The notes beneath the pieces were generated by a model that saw nothing but the letters and a program-made list of their open reading frames with translations, had not been told where the DNA came from and made no database searches. DNA of 5,334 nt. Origin: Acidimicrobiia bacterium (lineage in GTDB: Bacteria > Actinomycetota > Acidimicrobiia > UBA5794 > UBA11373). Below, piece by piece: positions 1 to 5,334 of the stretch (the stretch's first letter is position 1; each line of letters starts with the position of its first letter). The translations under genes and the position numbers were made by a program. The DNA lies in the NCBI GenBank assembly GCA_025456165.1, contig JALOLI010000300.1, positions 1 to 5,334 on the forward strand, in the 5' to 3' direction.

Positions 1-300
1 GGGCGGAATCAGGAACTGGCCCTGGCCGCCGGTCTCGCCCTGGAGGGCACCCGTACCGGGGCGCTGGTGGCCTCGTTCGCCACCGACGGGGTGGACGGCC
101 CGACCGACGCCGCCGGTGGCATCGGCGACGCCGGGACGGTCGCCCGGGCCGGGGGACTCGGCCGGGACGCGGCCGCCGCGCTGGCGGCCAACGACGCCCT
201 GCCCTGCCTGGAGGCGAGCGGAGACCTGCTGCGCTGTGGGCCCACGGGGACCAACGTCGGGGATGTGATGCTGGCCTACCGGCCGCGAAGAAGGGGATAG
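1..300 (+). CDS. D-glycerate 2-kinase (MOFRL family), C-terminal part, 5' end outside window
   Basis: The last 99 residues of a protein that begins before the window; the frame is open from base 1 to the TAG at 298-300. It opens with GRNQELALA, the end of the usual GGRNQE motif of the MOFRL domain. [14 protein letters not shown] follows at residues 27-40, then a conserved ND near residue 67, and TGTNVGDV near the end. These are hallmarks of the GckA/TtuD/GLYCTK-type glycerate kinases, which phosphorylate D-glycerate with ATP to 2-phosphoglycerate in the cytoplasm (glyoxylate, serine or hydroxypyruvate metabolism). Older annotations of this family read 'hydroxypyruvate reductase', which is usually wrong. 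The N-terminal DUF4147 half cannot be seen. The gene converges on nifU, 174 bp away. The family call is firm; the pathway is inferred. Confidence 0.92.
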   Translation, partial: GRNQELALAAGLALEGTRTGALVASFATDGVDGPTDAAGGIGDAGTVARAGGLGRDAAAALAANDALPCLEASGDLLRCGPTGTNVGDVMLAYRPRRRG

Positions 301-359
301 AGCGCCGTCACCGGGCGGGTGTGCTGCCCACCTCGGTCGTGGTTTGCCCTCACCGCTCC

Positions 360-377
360 GGCCGCCTGGCGGCGGCC
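360..377. terminator. GC hairpin downstream of glycerate kinase, possible terminator
   Basis: A perfect 7-bp stem, GGCCGCC (360-366) pairing with GGCGGCC (371-377), with loop TGGC, lies 60 bp past the glycerate kinase stop. No T-run follows, so it is not a canonical intrinsic terminator. High-GC actinobacteria often use such U-less hairpins. In sequence this GC-rich, a chance stem is possible. Confidence 0.35.
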
Positions 378-384
378 TGCGCGC

Positions 385-402
385 CTCCCCCGCAGCCGCG
401 GG
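385..402. repeat. 18-nt direct repeat, copy 1
   Basis: CTCCCCCGCAGCCGCGGG occurs here and again, identically, at 441-458, 56 nt downstream. Both copies lie in the gap between the convergent glycerate kinase and nifU genes. In this copy the right flank does not continue the palindrome as copy 2 does. Instead GCAGCC (392-397) can pair with GGCTGC (401-406). A third CTCCCCC run lies at 417-423. This may be part of a dispersed intergenic repeat; other genomic copies cannot be seen from here. Confidence 0.6.
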
Positions 403-426
403 CTGCCGGACGCCTGCTCCCCCCTC

Positions 427-439
427 TGCCCTTCGGGCA
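427..439. other. Small hairpin between the repeat copies
   Basis: TGCCC (427-431) pairs with GGGCA (435-439) around the three-base loop TTC. It lies just before the strong hairpin at 441-462. On the minus strand it follows that hairpin directly, so transcripts from nifU would carry two stems in series. This supports a structured 3' end without proving termination. Confidence 0.4.
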
Positions 440-440
440 T

Positions 441-458
441 CTCCCCCGCAGCCGCGGG
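441..458. repeat. 18-nt direct repeat, copy 2
   Basis: Identical to 385-402 over 18 bases. Here the right side extends so that the copy forms most of the 9-bp hairpin at 441-462. Confidence 0.6.
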
Positions 459-462
459 GGAG
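441..462 (-). terminator. Strong GC hairpin past the nifU stop, probable terminator
   Basis: A perfect 9-bp inverted repeat, CTCCCCCGC (441-449) with GCGGGGGAG (454-462), with a 4-nt loop, begins 12 nt past the nifU stop codon at 475-477. Neither strand has a T-run after the stem. By position it would end the minus-strand murA-nifU transcript, and since the flanking genes converge it may act in both directions. The stem is directly visible; termination is inferred. Confidence 0.55.
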
Positions 463-474
463 AAAGACGAGGCC

Positions 475-747
475 TCAGACCGCGACGACCTCGGTTACCC
501 CGGGGACGCGGTCCTTGAGGATCCGCTCCACCCCGGCGGTGAGGGTGATGGTGGCCATGGGGCAGCCGCCGCAGGCGCCCACCAGCTGCAAGTTGACCGT
601 GCCCCCCTCCACTCCGAGGAGCACGATGTCGCCGCCGTCGGCCTGCAAGGCGGGCCGGATGTACTCGATGGTGTCGGCCAGCGCGGCCAGGTCGACCGGC
701 GGAGCCGGGGCGGCAGTCTGGTCCTCGAGGTGCAGAGTGTCGGTCAT
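475..747 (-). CDS. NifU-like C-terminal-domain protein (Fe-S cluster scaffold/carrier)
   Basis: A 90-residue protein made of little more than one NifU C-terminal (Nfu) domain. The domain starts at IRPALQADGGDI (residues 30-41) and holds the cluster-binding CxxC as GACGGCP (Cys59, Cys62), followed by a family-typical tail ending VPGVTEVVAV. Nfu proteins bind a [4Fe-4S] cluster, usually at a dimer interface, and pass it to target enzymes. Free-standing versions of about 80-100 residues are common in actinobacteria. I chose the ATG at 747 because GGAAA (759-755) lies 7 nt upstream. A GTG directly before it (750) would add one residue. The first 20 residues are Ala/Pro-rich and probably unstructured. 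It lies 71 bp after the murA stop on the same strand. A TAAGAT at 792-787 could be its own -10, so co-transcription with murA is likely but unproven. Confidence 0.93.
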   Translation of the reverse strand: MTDTLHLEDQTAAPAPPVDLAALADTIEYIRPALQADGGDIVLLGVEGGTVNLQLVGACGGCPMATITLTAGVERILKDRVPGVTEVVAV

Positions 748-818
748 CACCTTGTTTCCAACACGAGCGGCTTGCTAATGCTTCCCATCTTAAGGGACCG
801 GTGGGCCAACCCGGCCCC

Positions 819-2081
819 TCATCCTTCCACCGTCTCCCGGCGGATGTCCGCCCCCAGCGAGGCCAGGCCGGCGTCGAGGCCCTGGTAGCCCCGGTCGATG
901 TGCTGGGCGTGGGCTACGGTCGTCGTGCCCTCGGCGGCCAGGCCGGCGAGGACCACCGCCGCCCCAGCACGGATGTCCCAGGCTTCCACCGGGCAGCCGC
1001 TCAGCGCCTCGACCCCCCGCACCACCACGTGCTGGCCCTCGGTGGTGATGTCGGCGCCCATCCGGTTCAACTCCCCCACGTAGCGGAAGCGGGCGTCGTA
1101 GATGTTCTCGGTCATCACCGAGGTTCCCGCCGCCAGGGTCAGCGCCGCCACCATCTGGGGGTGCATGTCCGTGTGGAACCCGGGGTAGGGCAGGGTGGCG
1201 AAGTCCACCGCCTTCAGGCGTTGCGGGCCCCGCAGGGTGACCTGCTCCTCGCCCACAGCCACCTCGCAGCCCGCCTCCTCCAGTTTGCGCAACTCCATGC
1301 GCAGGTGGTGCGGGCGGCAGCCGGCGACCGTCACCTCGCCCCCGGTGATGGCCCCGGCCATCAGGTAGGTGCCCGCCTCCAGACGGTCGGGCACCACCCG
1401 GTGCTCCGCCGGTGAGAGGCTGGGCACTCCCTCGATCTCGATGGTCGAGGTGCCGGCCCCCGTCACCCGGGCTCCCATCTTCACCAGGAACGAAGCCAGG
1501 TCCTCGATCTCCGGCTCGCGGGCGGCATTGCCGATGATCGTCCGCCCCTGCGCCATGACCCCGGCCAGGAGCACGTTCTCGGTGGCGCCGACGCTGGGGA
1601 ACTCGAGGTAGACCTCGGCGCCGTGCAGCCCCTCGGGCGCCGAGGCCAGCAGCACACCGTGGGACAGGGCGAAGCGAGCCCCCATGTGCTCGAAGCCGTC
1701 GATGTGCATGTCGATGGGCCGCGAGCCGAAGTCGTCACCCCCCGGCAGCGCCACCCTGGCCTCCCCGCAGCGGGCCAGCAGGGCCCCGAGCACCAGGATC
1801 GAGGCCCGCATCTGGCGCACCAGGTGGATGGGGGCCTCGGGCAGCAGGTCGGCGGGCACCTCGATCTCCAGTGTGCCCTCCCCGCCCTGGGAGGCCGCCC
1901 CCACATGGGAAAGCACCCGGCGCATGATCTCGACGTCGATGATCCCGGGGACGTTGGAGAGGCGGTGGCGGCCCGGGGCGAGGAGGCACGCCACCAGGTG
2001 CTTCAGCACGGCATTCTTGGCGCCCCGCACCGAAACCGTCCCGGCGAGAGGGCGCCCGCCGGTGACCACCAGTTGCTCCAC
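819..2081 (-). CDS. murA: UDP-N-acetylglucosamine 1-carboxyvinyltransferase, Asp-type active site
   Basis: MurA moves enolpyruvate from PEP onto UDP-GlcNAc, the first committed step of peptidoglycan synthesis, in the cytoplasm. From the GTG at 2081 the protein is 420 residues, close to the 419 of E. coli MurA, and key residues fall at matching numbers: Lys22 in GAKNAVLK, Asp305 in YPGFHTDM, Arg397 in HIDRGY. The active-site loop reads LPGGDDFGSRP. The usual catalytic cysteine (E. coli Cys115) is Asp116, as in M. tuberculosis and Chlamydia MurA. This substitution keeps activity but removes the fosfomycin target. An ATG at 2129 would add 16 residues unlike the family, lacks a Shine-Dalgarno and would leave 25 bp to divergent rpiB, so I reject it. 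A TAGAAT -10-like box at 2095-2090 just before the GTG suggests a nearly leaderless mRNA. Nothing is broken. The nifU-like gene follows on the same strand. Confidence 0.97.
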   Translation of the reverse strand: MEQLVVTGGRPLAGTVSVRGAKNAVLKHLVACLLAPGRHRLSNVPGIIDVEIMRRVLSHVGAASQGGEGTLEIEVPADLLPEAPIHLVRQMRASILVLGALLARCGEARVALPGGDDFGSRPIDMHIDGFEHMGARFALSHGVLLASAPEGLHGAEVYLEFPSVGATENVLLAGVMAQGRTIIGNAAREPEIEDLASFLVKMGARVTGAGTSTIEIEGVPSLSPAEHRVVPDRLEAGTYLMAGAITGGEVTVAGCRPHHLRMELRKLEEAGCEVAVGEEQVTLRGPQRLKAVDFATLPYPGFHTDMHPQMVAALTLAAGTSVMTENIYDARFRYVGELNRMGADITTEGQHVVVRGVEALSGCPVEAWDIRAGAAVVLAGLAAEGTTTVAHAQHIDRGYQGLDAGLASLGADIRRETVEG

Positions 2082-2089
2082 GGGTTGGG

Positions 2090-2095
2090 ATTCTA
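2090..2095 (-). promoter_or_regulatory. Putative -10 box for murA
   Basis: On the minus strand TAGAAT (one mismatch to TATAAT, matching the actinobacterial TANNNT) lies 8 nt before the preferred murA GTG at 2081, implying a very short or absent 5' leader. No recognisable -35 hexamer lies upstream. There is no purine-rich ribosome binding site before the GTG, which fits a leaderless transcript. Confidence 0.45.
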
Positions 2096-2142
2096 TGGCC
2101 GGAATCCGCCTCGGCGCCCCCGGGGCCATCCAGGGGGAGCGC

Positions 2143-2148
2143 TACCCT
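2143..2148 (+). promoter_or_regulatory. Putative leaderless -10 box for rpiB
   Basis: TACCCT fits TANNNT and is followed by exactly six bases (GGCCGC) and then the rpiB ATG at 2155. This puts the hexamer at -12 to -7 if transcription starts on the A of the start codon, the classical layout of leaderless actinobacterial mRNAs. I see no clear -35 box. Confidence 0.5.
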
Positions 2149-2154
2149 GGCCGC

Positions 2155-2548
2155 ATGCACATCGTCTTCGGCGCCGACCACGCCGGCTTCCCCCTCAAGG
2201 AGACCCTCATCCGGGCGGTTGCCGATGCCGGCTACTCGGTCGAGGACCTGGGCACCCACACCACCGACCCGGTGGACTACCCGGACTTCGCCGCCGCAGT
2301 AGCCCGCGAGGTGGCGGCCGGCCGGGCCGACAAGGGGGTCGTGGTCTGCGGCTCCGGCGCCGGGGCCGCCATCGCCGCCAATAAGGTGCGCGGGGTGCGG
2401 GCCGCGGTAGCCCACGACACCTACACCGCCCACCAGATGGTGGAGCACGACGACGCCAACGTCATCACCCTGGGCAGCCGGGTGGTGGGGCCGCGAGGAC
2501 CGCCACCTCCGCCGCCTGGCCAAGATCACGGCTCTCGAGGAGGGGTAG
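2155..2548 (+). CDS. rpiB: Ribose 5-phosphate isomerase B, C-terminal end out of frame
   Basis: RpiB interconverts ribose 5-phosphate and ribulose 5-phosphate in the pentose phosphate pathway. Residues 1-113 are a good LacAB/RpiB match: GADHAG (6-11), DYPDFA (41-46), catalytic Cys65 in VVVCGSG, IAANK (73-77), HDTYTA (87-92), and His98, which aligns with E. coli His99. After SRVVGP (108-113) the match stops. The expected C-terminus (RHLRRLAKI, then a short tail) resumes in the +2 frame at 2501 and ends at TAG 2546-2548. Against E. coli RpiB, which has 19 residues between VVG and RH, about 47 nt are missing, which gives the frame change. As it stands, the start frame reads through a Pro-rich tail to 2706, inside ppk1. 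The lost piece includes a helix that packs in the dimer, so function is doubtful if the sequence is right. The ATG at 2155 suits the leaderless promoter. ppk1 begins 31 bp after the TAG, so the two are probably co-transcribed. Confidence 0.9.
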
Positions 2549-2579
2549 GTCCCCGGCAGGCTCCAGGCCTCCCGGTACG

Positions 2580-2981
2580 ATGCCGATGTCCCCACCACCC
2601 CCCATGGATTCCCGCTACACCAACCGTGAGCTCTCGCTCCTCGACTTCCAGGAGCGGGTGCTCGCCATCGCCGAGACCCCCAACGTCCCCCTGCTGGAGC
2701 GGGTGAAGTTCGTCGCCATCGTCGCCTCGAACCTCGACGAGTTCTTCCAGGTCCGGGTGGCAGGCCTCCGTGAGCAGGTAGCCGCCGGGGTCAGCGAGGT
2801 CACCAGCAGATCATCCCCGGCCTGGCGGAGCACGGCATCCACCTCGCCACCTGGGAGGACCTGGACGAGGAGGAGCGCGACACCGCCTACCAGGTGTTCG
2901 AGCGCGATGTCTATCCCATGCTCACCCCGCTGGGGTTCGACCCGGCCCATCCCTTCCCCTTCATCTCCAACCTCTCTATGA
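2580..2981 (+). pseudogene. ppk1: N-terminal fragment of polyphosphate kinase 1 (ppk1), cut off by a frameshift
   Basis: The open frame runs to 2981, but only 2580 to about 2801 is PPK1. It reads [38 protein letters not shown] and [14 protein letters not shown], the start of the PPK1 N-terminal domain, with the conserved Asn of the nucleotide site (E. coli Asn45) in SNLDEFF. After AAGVSEV it becomes Ser/Pro/Thr-rich nonsense, while the proper PPK1 sequence continues in another frame from 2801 ([13 protein letters not shown]). Other actinobacterial PPK1 proteins have, from memory, roughly 35 residues between these points and this one has about 8, so roughly 80 nt seem to be deleted. ATG codons at 2580, 2586 and 2604 are all possible starts and none has a good Shine-Dalgarno. 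TACGAT (2576-2581) resembles a -10 box. It is one gene with the next entry. Confidence 0.88.
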
Positions 2982-5011
2982 ACCTGGCGGTCACCCTGCA
3001 CGACCCCGCCACCGACGAGAGCCACTTCGCCCGGGTCAAGGTGCCGCCCCTCCTCCCCCGGTTCCTCGAGGTGGGTTCCCAGGGGCACCTCGTGCCCATG
3101 GAGCAACTGATCGCCGCCCACCTGCCGACCCTGTTCCCCGGAATGGACATCGTGGGCCACTACGCCTTCCGGGTCACCCGCAGCGCCGAGCAAGAGGTGG
3201 CCGAGGCCGAGGCCTACGACCTGCTCGAGGCCATGAAGGAGATGCTGCACACCCGGCACCGCTTCTCGCGAGTGGTGCGGCTCGAGGTGGGGGCCGGCAT
3301 GCCCGCCGAGGTCCTCGACCTCCTCACCGGCCAGCTGGGCCTCGACGACTCCGGCGTGTACCAGGCCCACGGGCTGCTGGCCCTGACGGGGTTCTTCTCG
3401 CTCCACGCCCTCGATCGGCCCGAGCTCAAGGACCCGGCCTACTCCCCCACGACCCAGCCGGCGCTGGCCGATCCCGACGGCGGCTCCATCTTCGATCGCA
3501 TCCGCCGCCGCGACCTGCTGGTCCACCTGCCCTACGAGTCGTTCGCCACCTCGGTGGGCGCCTTCCTGGCCGAGGCGGCGCGCGACCCCGACGTGGTGGC
3601 CATCAAGCAGACCCTCTACCGGACCTGGTACCCCGAAGACCCGGCCGCCGGTGGCGAGGCCTCCGTGGTCCAGTCGCTGATCCAGGCCGGCCGCGAGGGC
3701 AAGCAGGTGGCCGTGCTGGTCGAGCTCAAGGCCCGCTTCGACGAAGAGGCCAACATCACCTGGGCCCGGCTTCTCGAAGAGGCCGGAGTGCACGTGGTCT
3801 ACGGGGTGGCCGGGCTCAAGACCCACGCCAAGATCGCCCTCGTGGTGCGGCGCGAGGGCGGCCGGCTGGTCCGCTACAGCCACATCGGCACGGGCAACTA
3901 CAACCCCCAGACCGCCCGCCTCTACGACGACCTGGGCCTGCTCACCGACGACGACGACATCGGCGCCGACCTCACCGAGCTGTTCAATGTGCTCACCGGC
4001 TACAGCGGGCGGCAGCAGTACCGCAAGCTGCTGGTGGCCCCCATCCACCTGCGCCGCCAGGTCAGGGACCTCATCCGCTCCCAAGCGGCGCCGGGCGGGC
4101 GGATCGTCTGGAAGATGAACCACCTGGTGGACAGCGAGATCATCGACGAGCTCTACGCCGCCTCCGCCGCCGGGGCCGAGATCGACCTGGTGGTGCGGGG
4201 GCAGTGCTCGCTGCGCCCCGGGGTGCCGGGGCTGTCGGATCACATCCGGGTCCGCTCCCTGGTGGGCAAGTATCTGGAGCACTCCCGGGTGATGCGGTTC
4301 GGCGAAGGACCGGACGCAACCTACTTCATCGGCTCGGCCGACATGATGCCCCGCAACTTGAACCGCCGGGTCGAGGTGATCACCCCCATCGACGATCGCG
4401 CCCTGGCCCTGCGCCTCGAAGAGGTGCTGCGCGTCTGCCTGGCCGACGACACCCTCTCCTGGGAACTGGGCCCCGACGGCGCCTGGGCCAAGGTCCCGAC
4501 GATCCGGGGCATGGGCACCCACCGCCGCCTCGAGGTGCTGGCCGGCGAGCGGGCCCGGGGCGCGGCCCCCAACCCGGCCCGGGCGGCGACGGTGCCGGGG
4601 GTGGTCATGGCGGCGGGGGGCCTGATCACCCGGCGCGGTGGCAACGGCAAGACCGAGATCCTGCTCGTCCACCGGCCGGCCTACGACGACTGGTCCTTCC
4701 CCAAGGGCAAGGCCCAGAACGGGGAGACGCCAGCCGACGCCGCCCGGCGCGAGGTCCTGGAGGAAACCGGCTTGGAATGCACCGTGGGGGTGGAGGTGGC
4801 CACCCTCGAGTATCCCGATCGCGCCGGCAATCGCAAGCTGGTCCGCTACTGGGCCATGTCGGTCGACTCAGGCGAGTTTGCCCCGAACAACGAGGTCGAC
4901 GAGATCCGCTGGCTCCCCGTCGAAGGCGCCCTGCACCTCCTTTCGTACGACCGCGATCGGGCGGTGCTGCGCTCCCACCTGACGGGCCGCAGCCGCAGGG
5001 CGCGGCGTTGA
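2894..5011 (+). CDS. ppk1: Polyphosphate kinase 1 (main part) fused to a NUDIX hydrolase
   Basis: PPK1 reversibly makes polyphosphate from ATP through a phosphohistidine. Homology in this frame starts at 2801; 2894 is only the first GTG, so the real start is in the fragment at 2580. Residues here are numbered from 2894. Residues 1 to about 556 cover the rest of PPK1: [19 protein letters not shown] near the start, Arg243 in LYRTW, Arg281 in [10 protein letters not shown], the autophosphorylated His311 in THAK (E. coli His435), His330 in SHIGTGNYN (His454) and His463 in EHSR (His592). No catalytic residue of this part is missing. A short Ala/Pro linker (about 557-569) leads without a stop into a NUDIX domain with a perfect box, GKAQNGE through REVLEETGL, at residues 605-627 (4706-4774). 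The protein ends at TGA 5009-5011, overlapping the next gene. If the break at 2800 is real, restart at 2894 would lack the N-terminal domain and probably be inactive as PPK, though the NUDIX domain could still fold. Confidence 0.95.
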   Translation: MFERDVYPMLTPLGFDPAHPFPFISNLSMNLAVTLHDPATDESHFARVKVPPLLPRFLEVGSQGHLVPMEQLIAAHLPTLFPGMDIVGHYAFRVTRSAEQEVAEAEAYDLLEAMKEMLHTRHRFSRVVRLEVGAGMPAEVLDLLTGQLGLDDSGVYQAHGLLALTGFFSLHALDRPELKDPAYSPTTQPALADPDGGSIFDRIRRRDLLVHLPYESFATSVGAFLAEAARDPDVVAIKQTLYRTWYPEDPAAGGEASVVQSLIQAGREGKQVAVLVELKARFDEEANITWARLLEEAGVHVVYGVAGLKTHAKIALVVRREGGRLVRYSHIGTGNYNPQTARLYDDLGLLTDDDDIGADLTELFNVLTGYSGRQQYRKLLVAPIHLRRQVRDLIRSQAAPGGRIVWKMNHLVDSEIIDELYAASAAGAEIDLVVRGQCSLRPGVPGLSDHIRVRSLVGKYLEHSRVMRFGEGPDATYFIGSADMMPRNLNRRVEVITPIDDRALALRLEEVLRVCLADDTLSWELGPDGAWAKVPTIRGMGTHRRLEVLAGERARGAAPNPARAATVPGVVMAAGGLITRRGGNGKTEILLVHRPAYDDWSFPKGKAQNGETPADAARREVLEETGLECTVGVEVATLEYPDRAGNRKLVRYWAMSVDSGEFAPNNEVDEIRWLPVEGALHLLSYDRDRAVLRSHLTGRSRRARR
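4601..5008 (+). other. NUDIX (MutT1-like) domain inside the ppk1 frame
   Basis: The domain starts around VVMAAGGLI and runs to the end of the frame. It has [15 protein letters not shown] before the NUDIX box, as in the NUDIX half of mycobacterial MutT1 and related Ap4A hydrolases, and then VRYWAM and [10 protein letters not shown]. The glutamates of REVLEE bind Mg2+. Known activities in this branch are hydrolysis of diadenosine polyphosphates and of oxidised nucleotides; the substrate here is inferred. An ATG at 4607 could allow separate initiation, but no stop codon separates it from PPK1, so the fusion is the simpler reading. Confidence 0.9.
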
Positions 5012-5334
5012 TCTTCCTCATCCGCCACGCCCATGCCGAGGTGCGGGCGGCGTGGCCGGGCCACGATGGGGAACGGCCGCTCTCCGCCCGGGGCCATCGA
5101 GAAGCCGACCAGATCGCCACCCTCCTTGCCGGACGGCCCATCACCCGCATCCTCTCCAGCCCGCGACGGCGCTGCGTGGAGACGGTGTCCCCGCTGGCAG
5201 CCGCCCGGGGCCTCGCCGTCGAGACCGACGTGCGCCTCGACGAAGGGGCCGTGCCGGGAGACGCCCGCGCCTTTCTTGAGGCCCCGCCGCCCGGCATCGT
5301 GCTGTGCACCCACGGCCCGGTAATTGCCGACCTT
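5008..5334 (+). CDS. SixA-type histidine phosphatase, N-terminal part, runs off the window
   Basis: A frame open from the TTG at 5008 to the window end (109 residues, no stop). It begins [10 protein letters not shown], the RHG signature of the histidine phosphatase superfamily: Arg6 and the nucleophile His7, then RPLSARGHREA (23-33), ILSSPRRRCVET (48-59) with the phosphate-binding Arg53, the probable acid Glu79, and the second histidine His102 in CTHGPVI. It is closest to SixA and to the C-terminal half of mycobacterial MutT1. The TTG is supported by family alignment at residue 1, by AGGG at 4997-5000 with 7-nt spacing, and by a 4-nt TTGA overlap with the ppk1-NUDIX stop that implies translational coupling. 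Likely substrates are phosphohistidine or a nucleotide product of the neighbouring NUDIX domain (inference). An ATG-only gene search would miss this start. Confidence 0.9.
   Translation, partial: MIFLIRHAHAEVRAAWPGHDGERPLSARGHREADQIATLLAGRPITRILSSPRRRCVETVSPLAAARGLAVETDVRLDEGAVPGDARAFLEAPPPGIVLCTHGPVIADL

Noticed and set aside
803..817. 5-bp hairpin (GGGCC/GGCCC) just after the murA stop as a terminator
   Set aside because: The stem is too short and has no T-run, so it does not argue firmly against co-transcription of murA and nifU.
319..888. Plus-strand frames of 144-189 codons over 319-888
   Set aside because: They are antisense to the nifU-like gene and its flanks and show no recognisable motif.
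2082..2129. murA start at ATG 2129 with 16 extra residues
   Set aside because: The extra residues are not MurA-like, there is no Shine-Dalgarno, and numbering from GTG 2081 matches E. coli Lys22, Asp305 and Arg397 exactly.
1623..2384. Plus-strand frames across murA and its upstream region (1623-2384, 1684-2154)
   Set aside because: They are antisense to MurA, with Pro/Arg/His-rich compositions. The frame starting at 1684 only becomes meaningful at the rpiB ATG (2155).
2501..2706. Proline-rich extension of the rpiB frame up to 2706
   Set aside because: The same bases read in the +2 frame give the conserved RpiB C-terminus, so the extension is a frameshift product and not a real domain.
2493..2800. 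GCGAGG shared by both deletion junctions (2493-2498 and 2794-2799)
   Set aside because: The hexamer also occurs elsewhere in the window (for example near 2308) and is expected by chance in G+C-rich DNA, so it is not evidence of a shared recombination site.
2615..4672. Long open frame of 685 codons on the minus strand opposite ppk1
   Set aside because: It is antisense to clear PPK1/NUDIX coding sequence. Its translation is Gly/His/Val/Asp-rich with no family motif, as expected for a mirror frame in G+C-rich DNA.
4607..5011. Independent NUDIX gene starting at ATG 4607
   Set aside because: No stop codon ends PPK1 before it, so PPK1 translation must continue into NUDIX. An internal start remains possible as a second product.

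Overview
The window is very G+C-rich bacterial chromosome, with G or C in most third codon positions. The gene content suggests an actinobacterium (Actinomycetota). The MurA has aspartate at the usual catalytic cysteine, as in mycobacteria. Some genes seem to start at leaderless TANNNT promoters. A NUDIX and histidine-phosphatase pair sits beside ppk1, as mutT1 does beside ppk1 in Mycobacterium. Acidimicrobiia or a related high-GC lineage is my guess, not something the sequence proves.

Layout. 1-300 (+): C-terminal end of a MOFRL-family glycerate 2-kinase. 301-474: non-coding gap between convergent genes, holding GC hairpins and an 18-nt direct repeat. 475-747 (-): small NifU-type Fe-S scaffold protein. 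819-2081 (-): MurA, the first committed enzyme of peptidoglycan synthesis, just upstream of nifU and possibly co-transcribed with it. 2082-2154: divergent promoter region. 2155-2548 (+): rpiB, whose C-terminal end is out of frame. 2580-5011 (+): polyphosphate kinase 1, broken by a frameshift near 2800 and fused in frame at its C-terminus to a NUDIX hydrolase. 5008-5334 (+): start of a SixA-type histidine phosphatase that overlaps the ppk stop by 4 nt and runs off the window.

How the genes work together. murA and nifU are housekeeping genes for cell wall and Fe-S metabolism. The plus-strand block rpiB, ppk1-NUDIX, phosphatase is tightly spaced and probably one transcription unit for pentose phosphate, polyphosphate and nucleotide-pool metabolism. 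In mycobacteria the NUDIX and histidine-phosphatase domains form one protein (MutT1) next to ppk1. Here the boundary differs: NUDIX is joined to PPK1 and the phosphatase is separate.

The points most worth checking are (i) the PPK1-NUDIX fusion with a separate overlapping phosphatase, (ii) two apparent out-of-frame internal deletions about 300 bp apart, one in rpiB and one in ppk1, which are either real gene decay or an assembly fault, and (iii) the Asp-type MurA, which predicts target-level fosfomycin insensitivity. I see no wholly new system, mobile element, CRISPR array, tRNA or rRNA.
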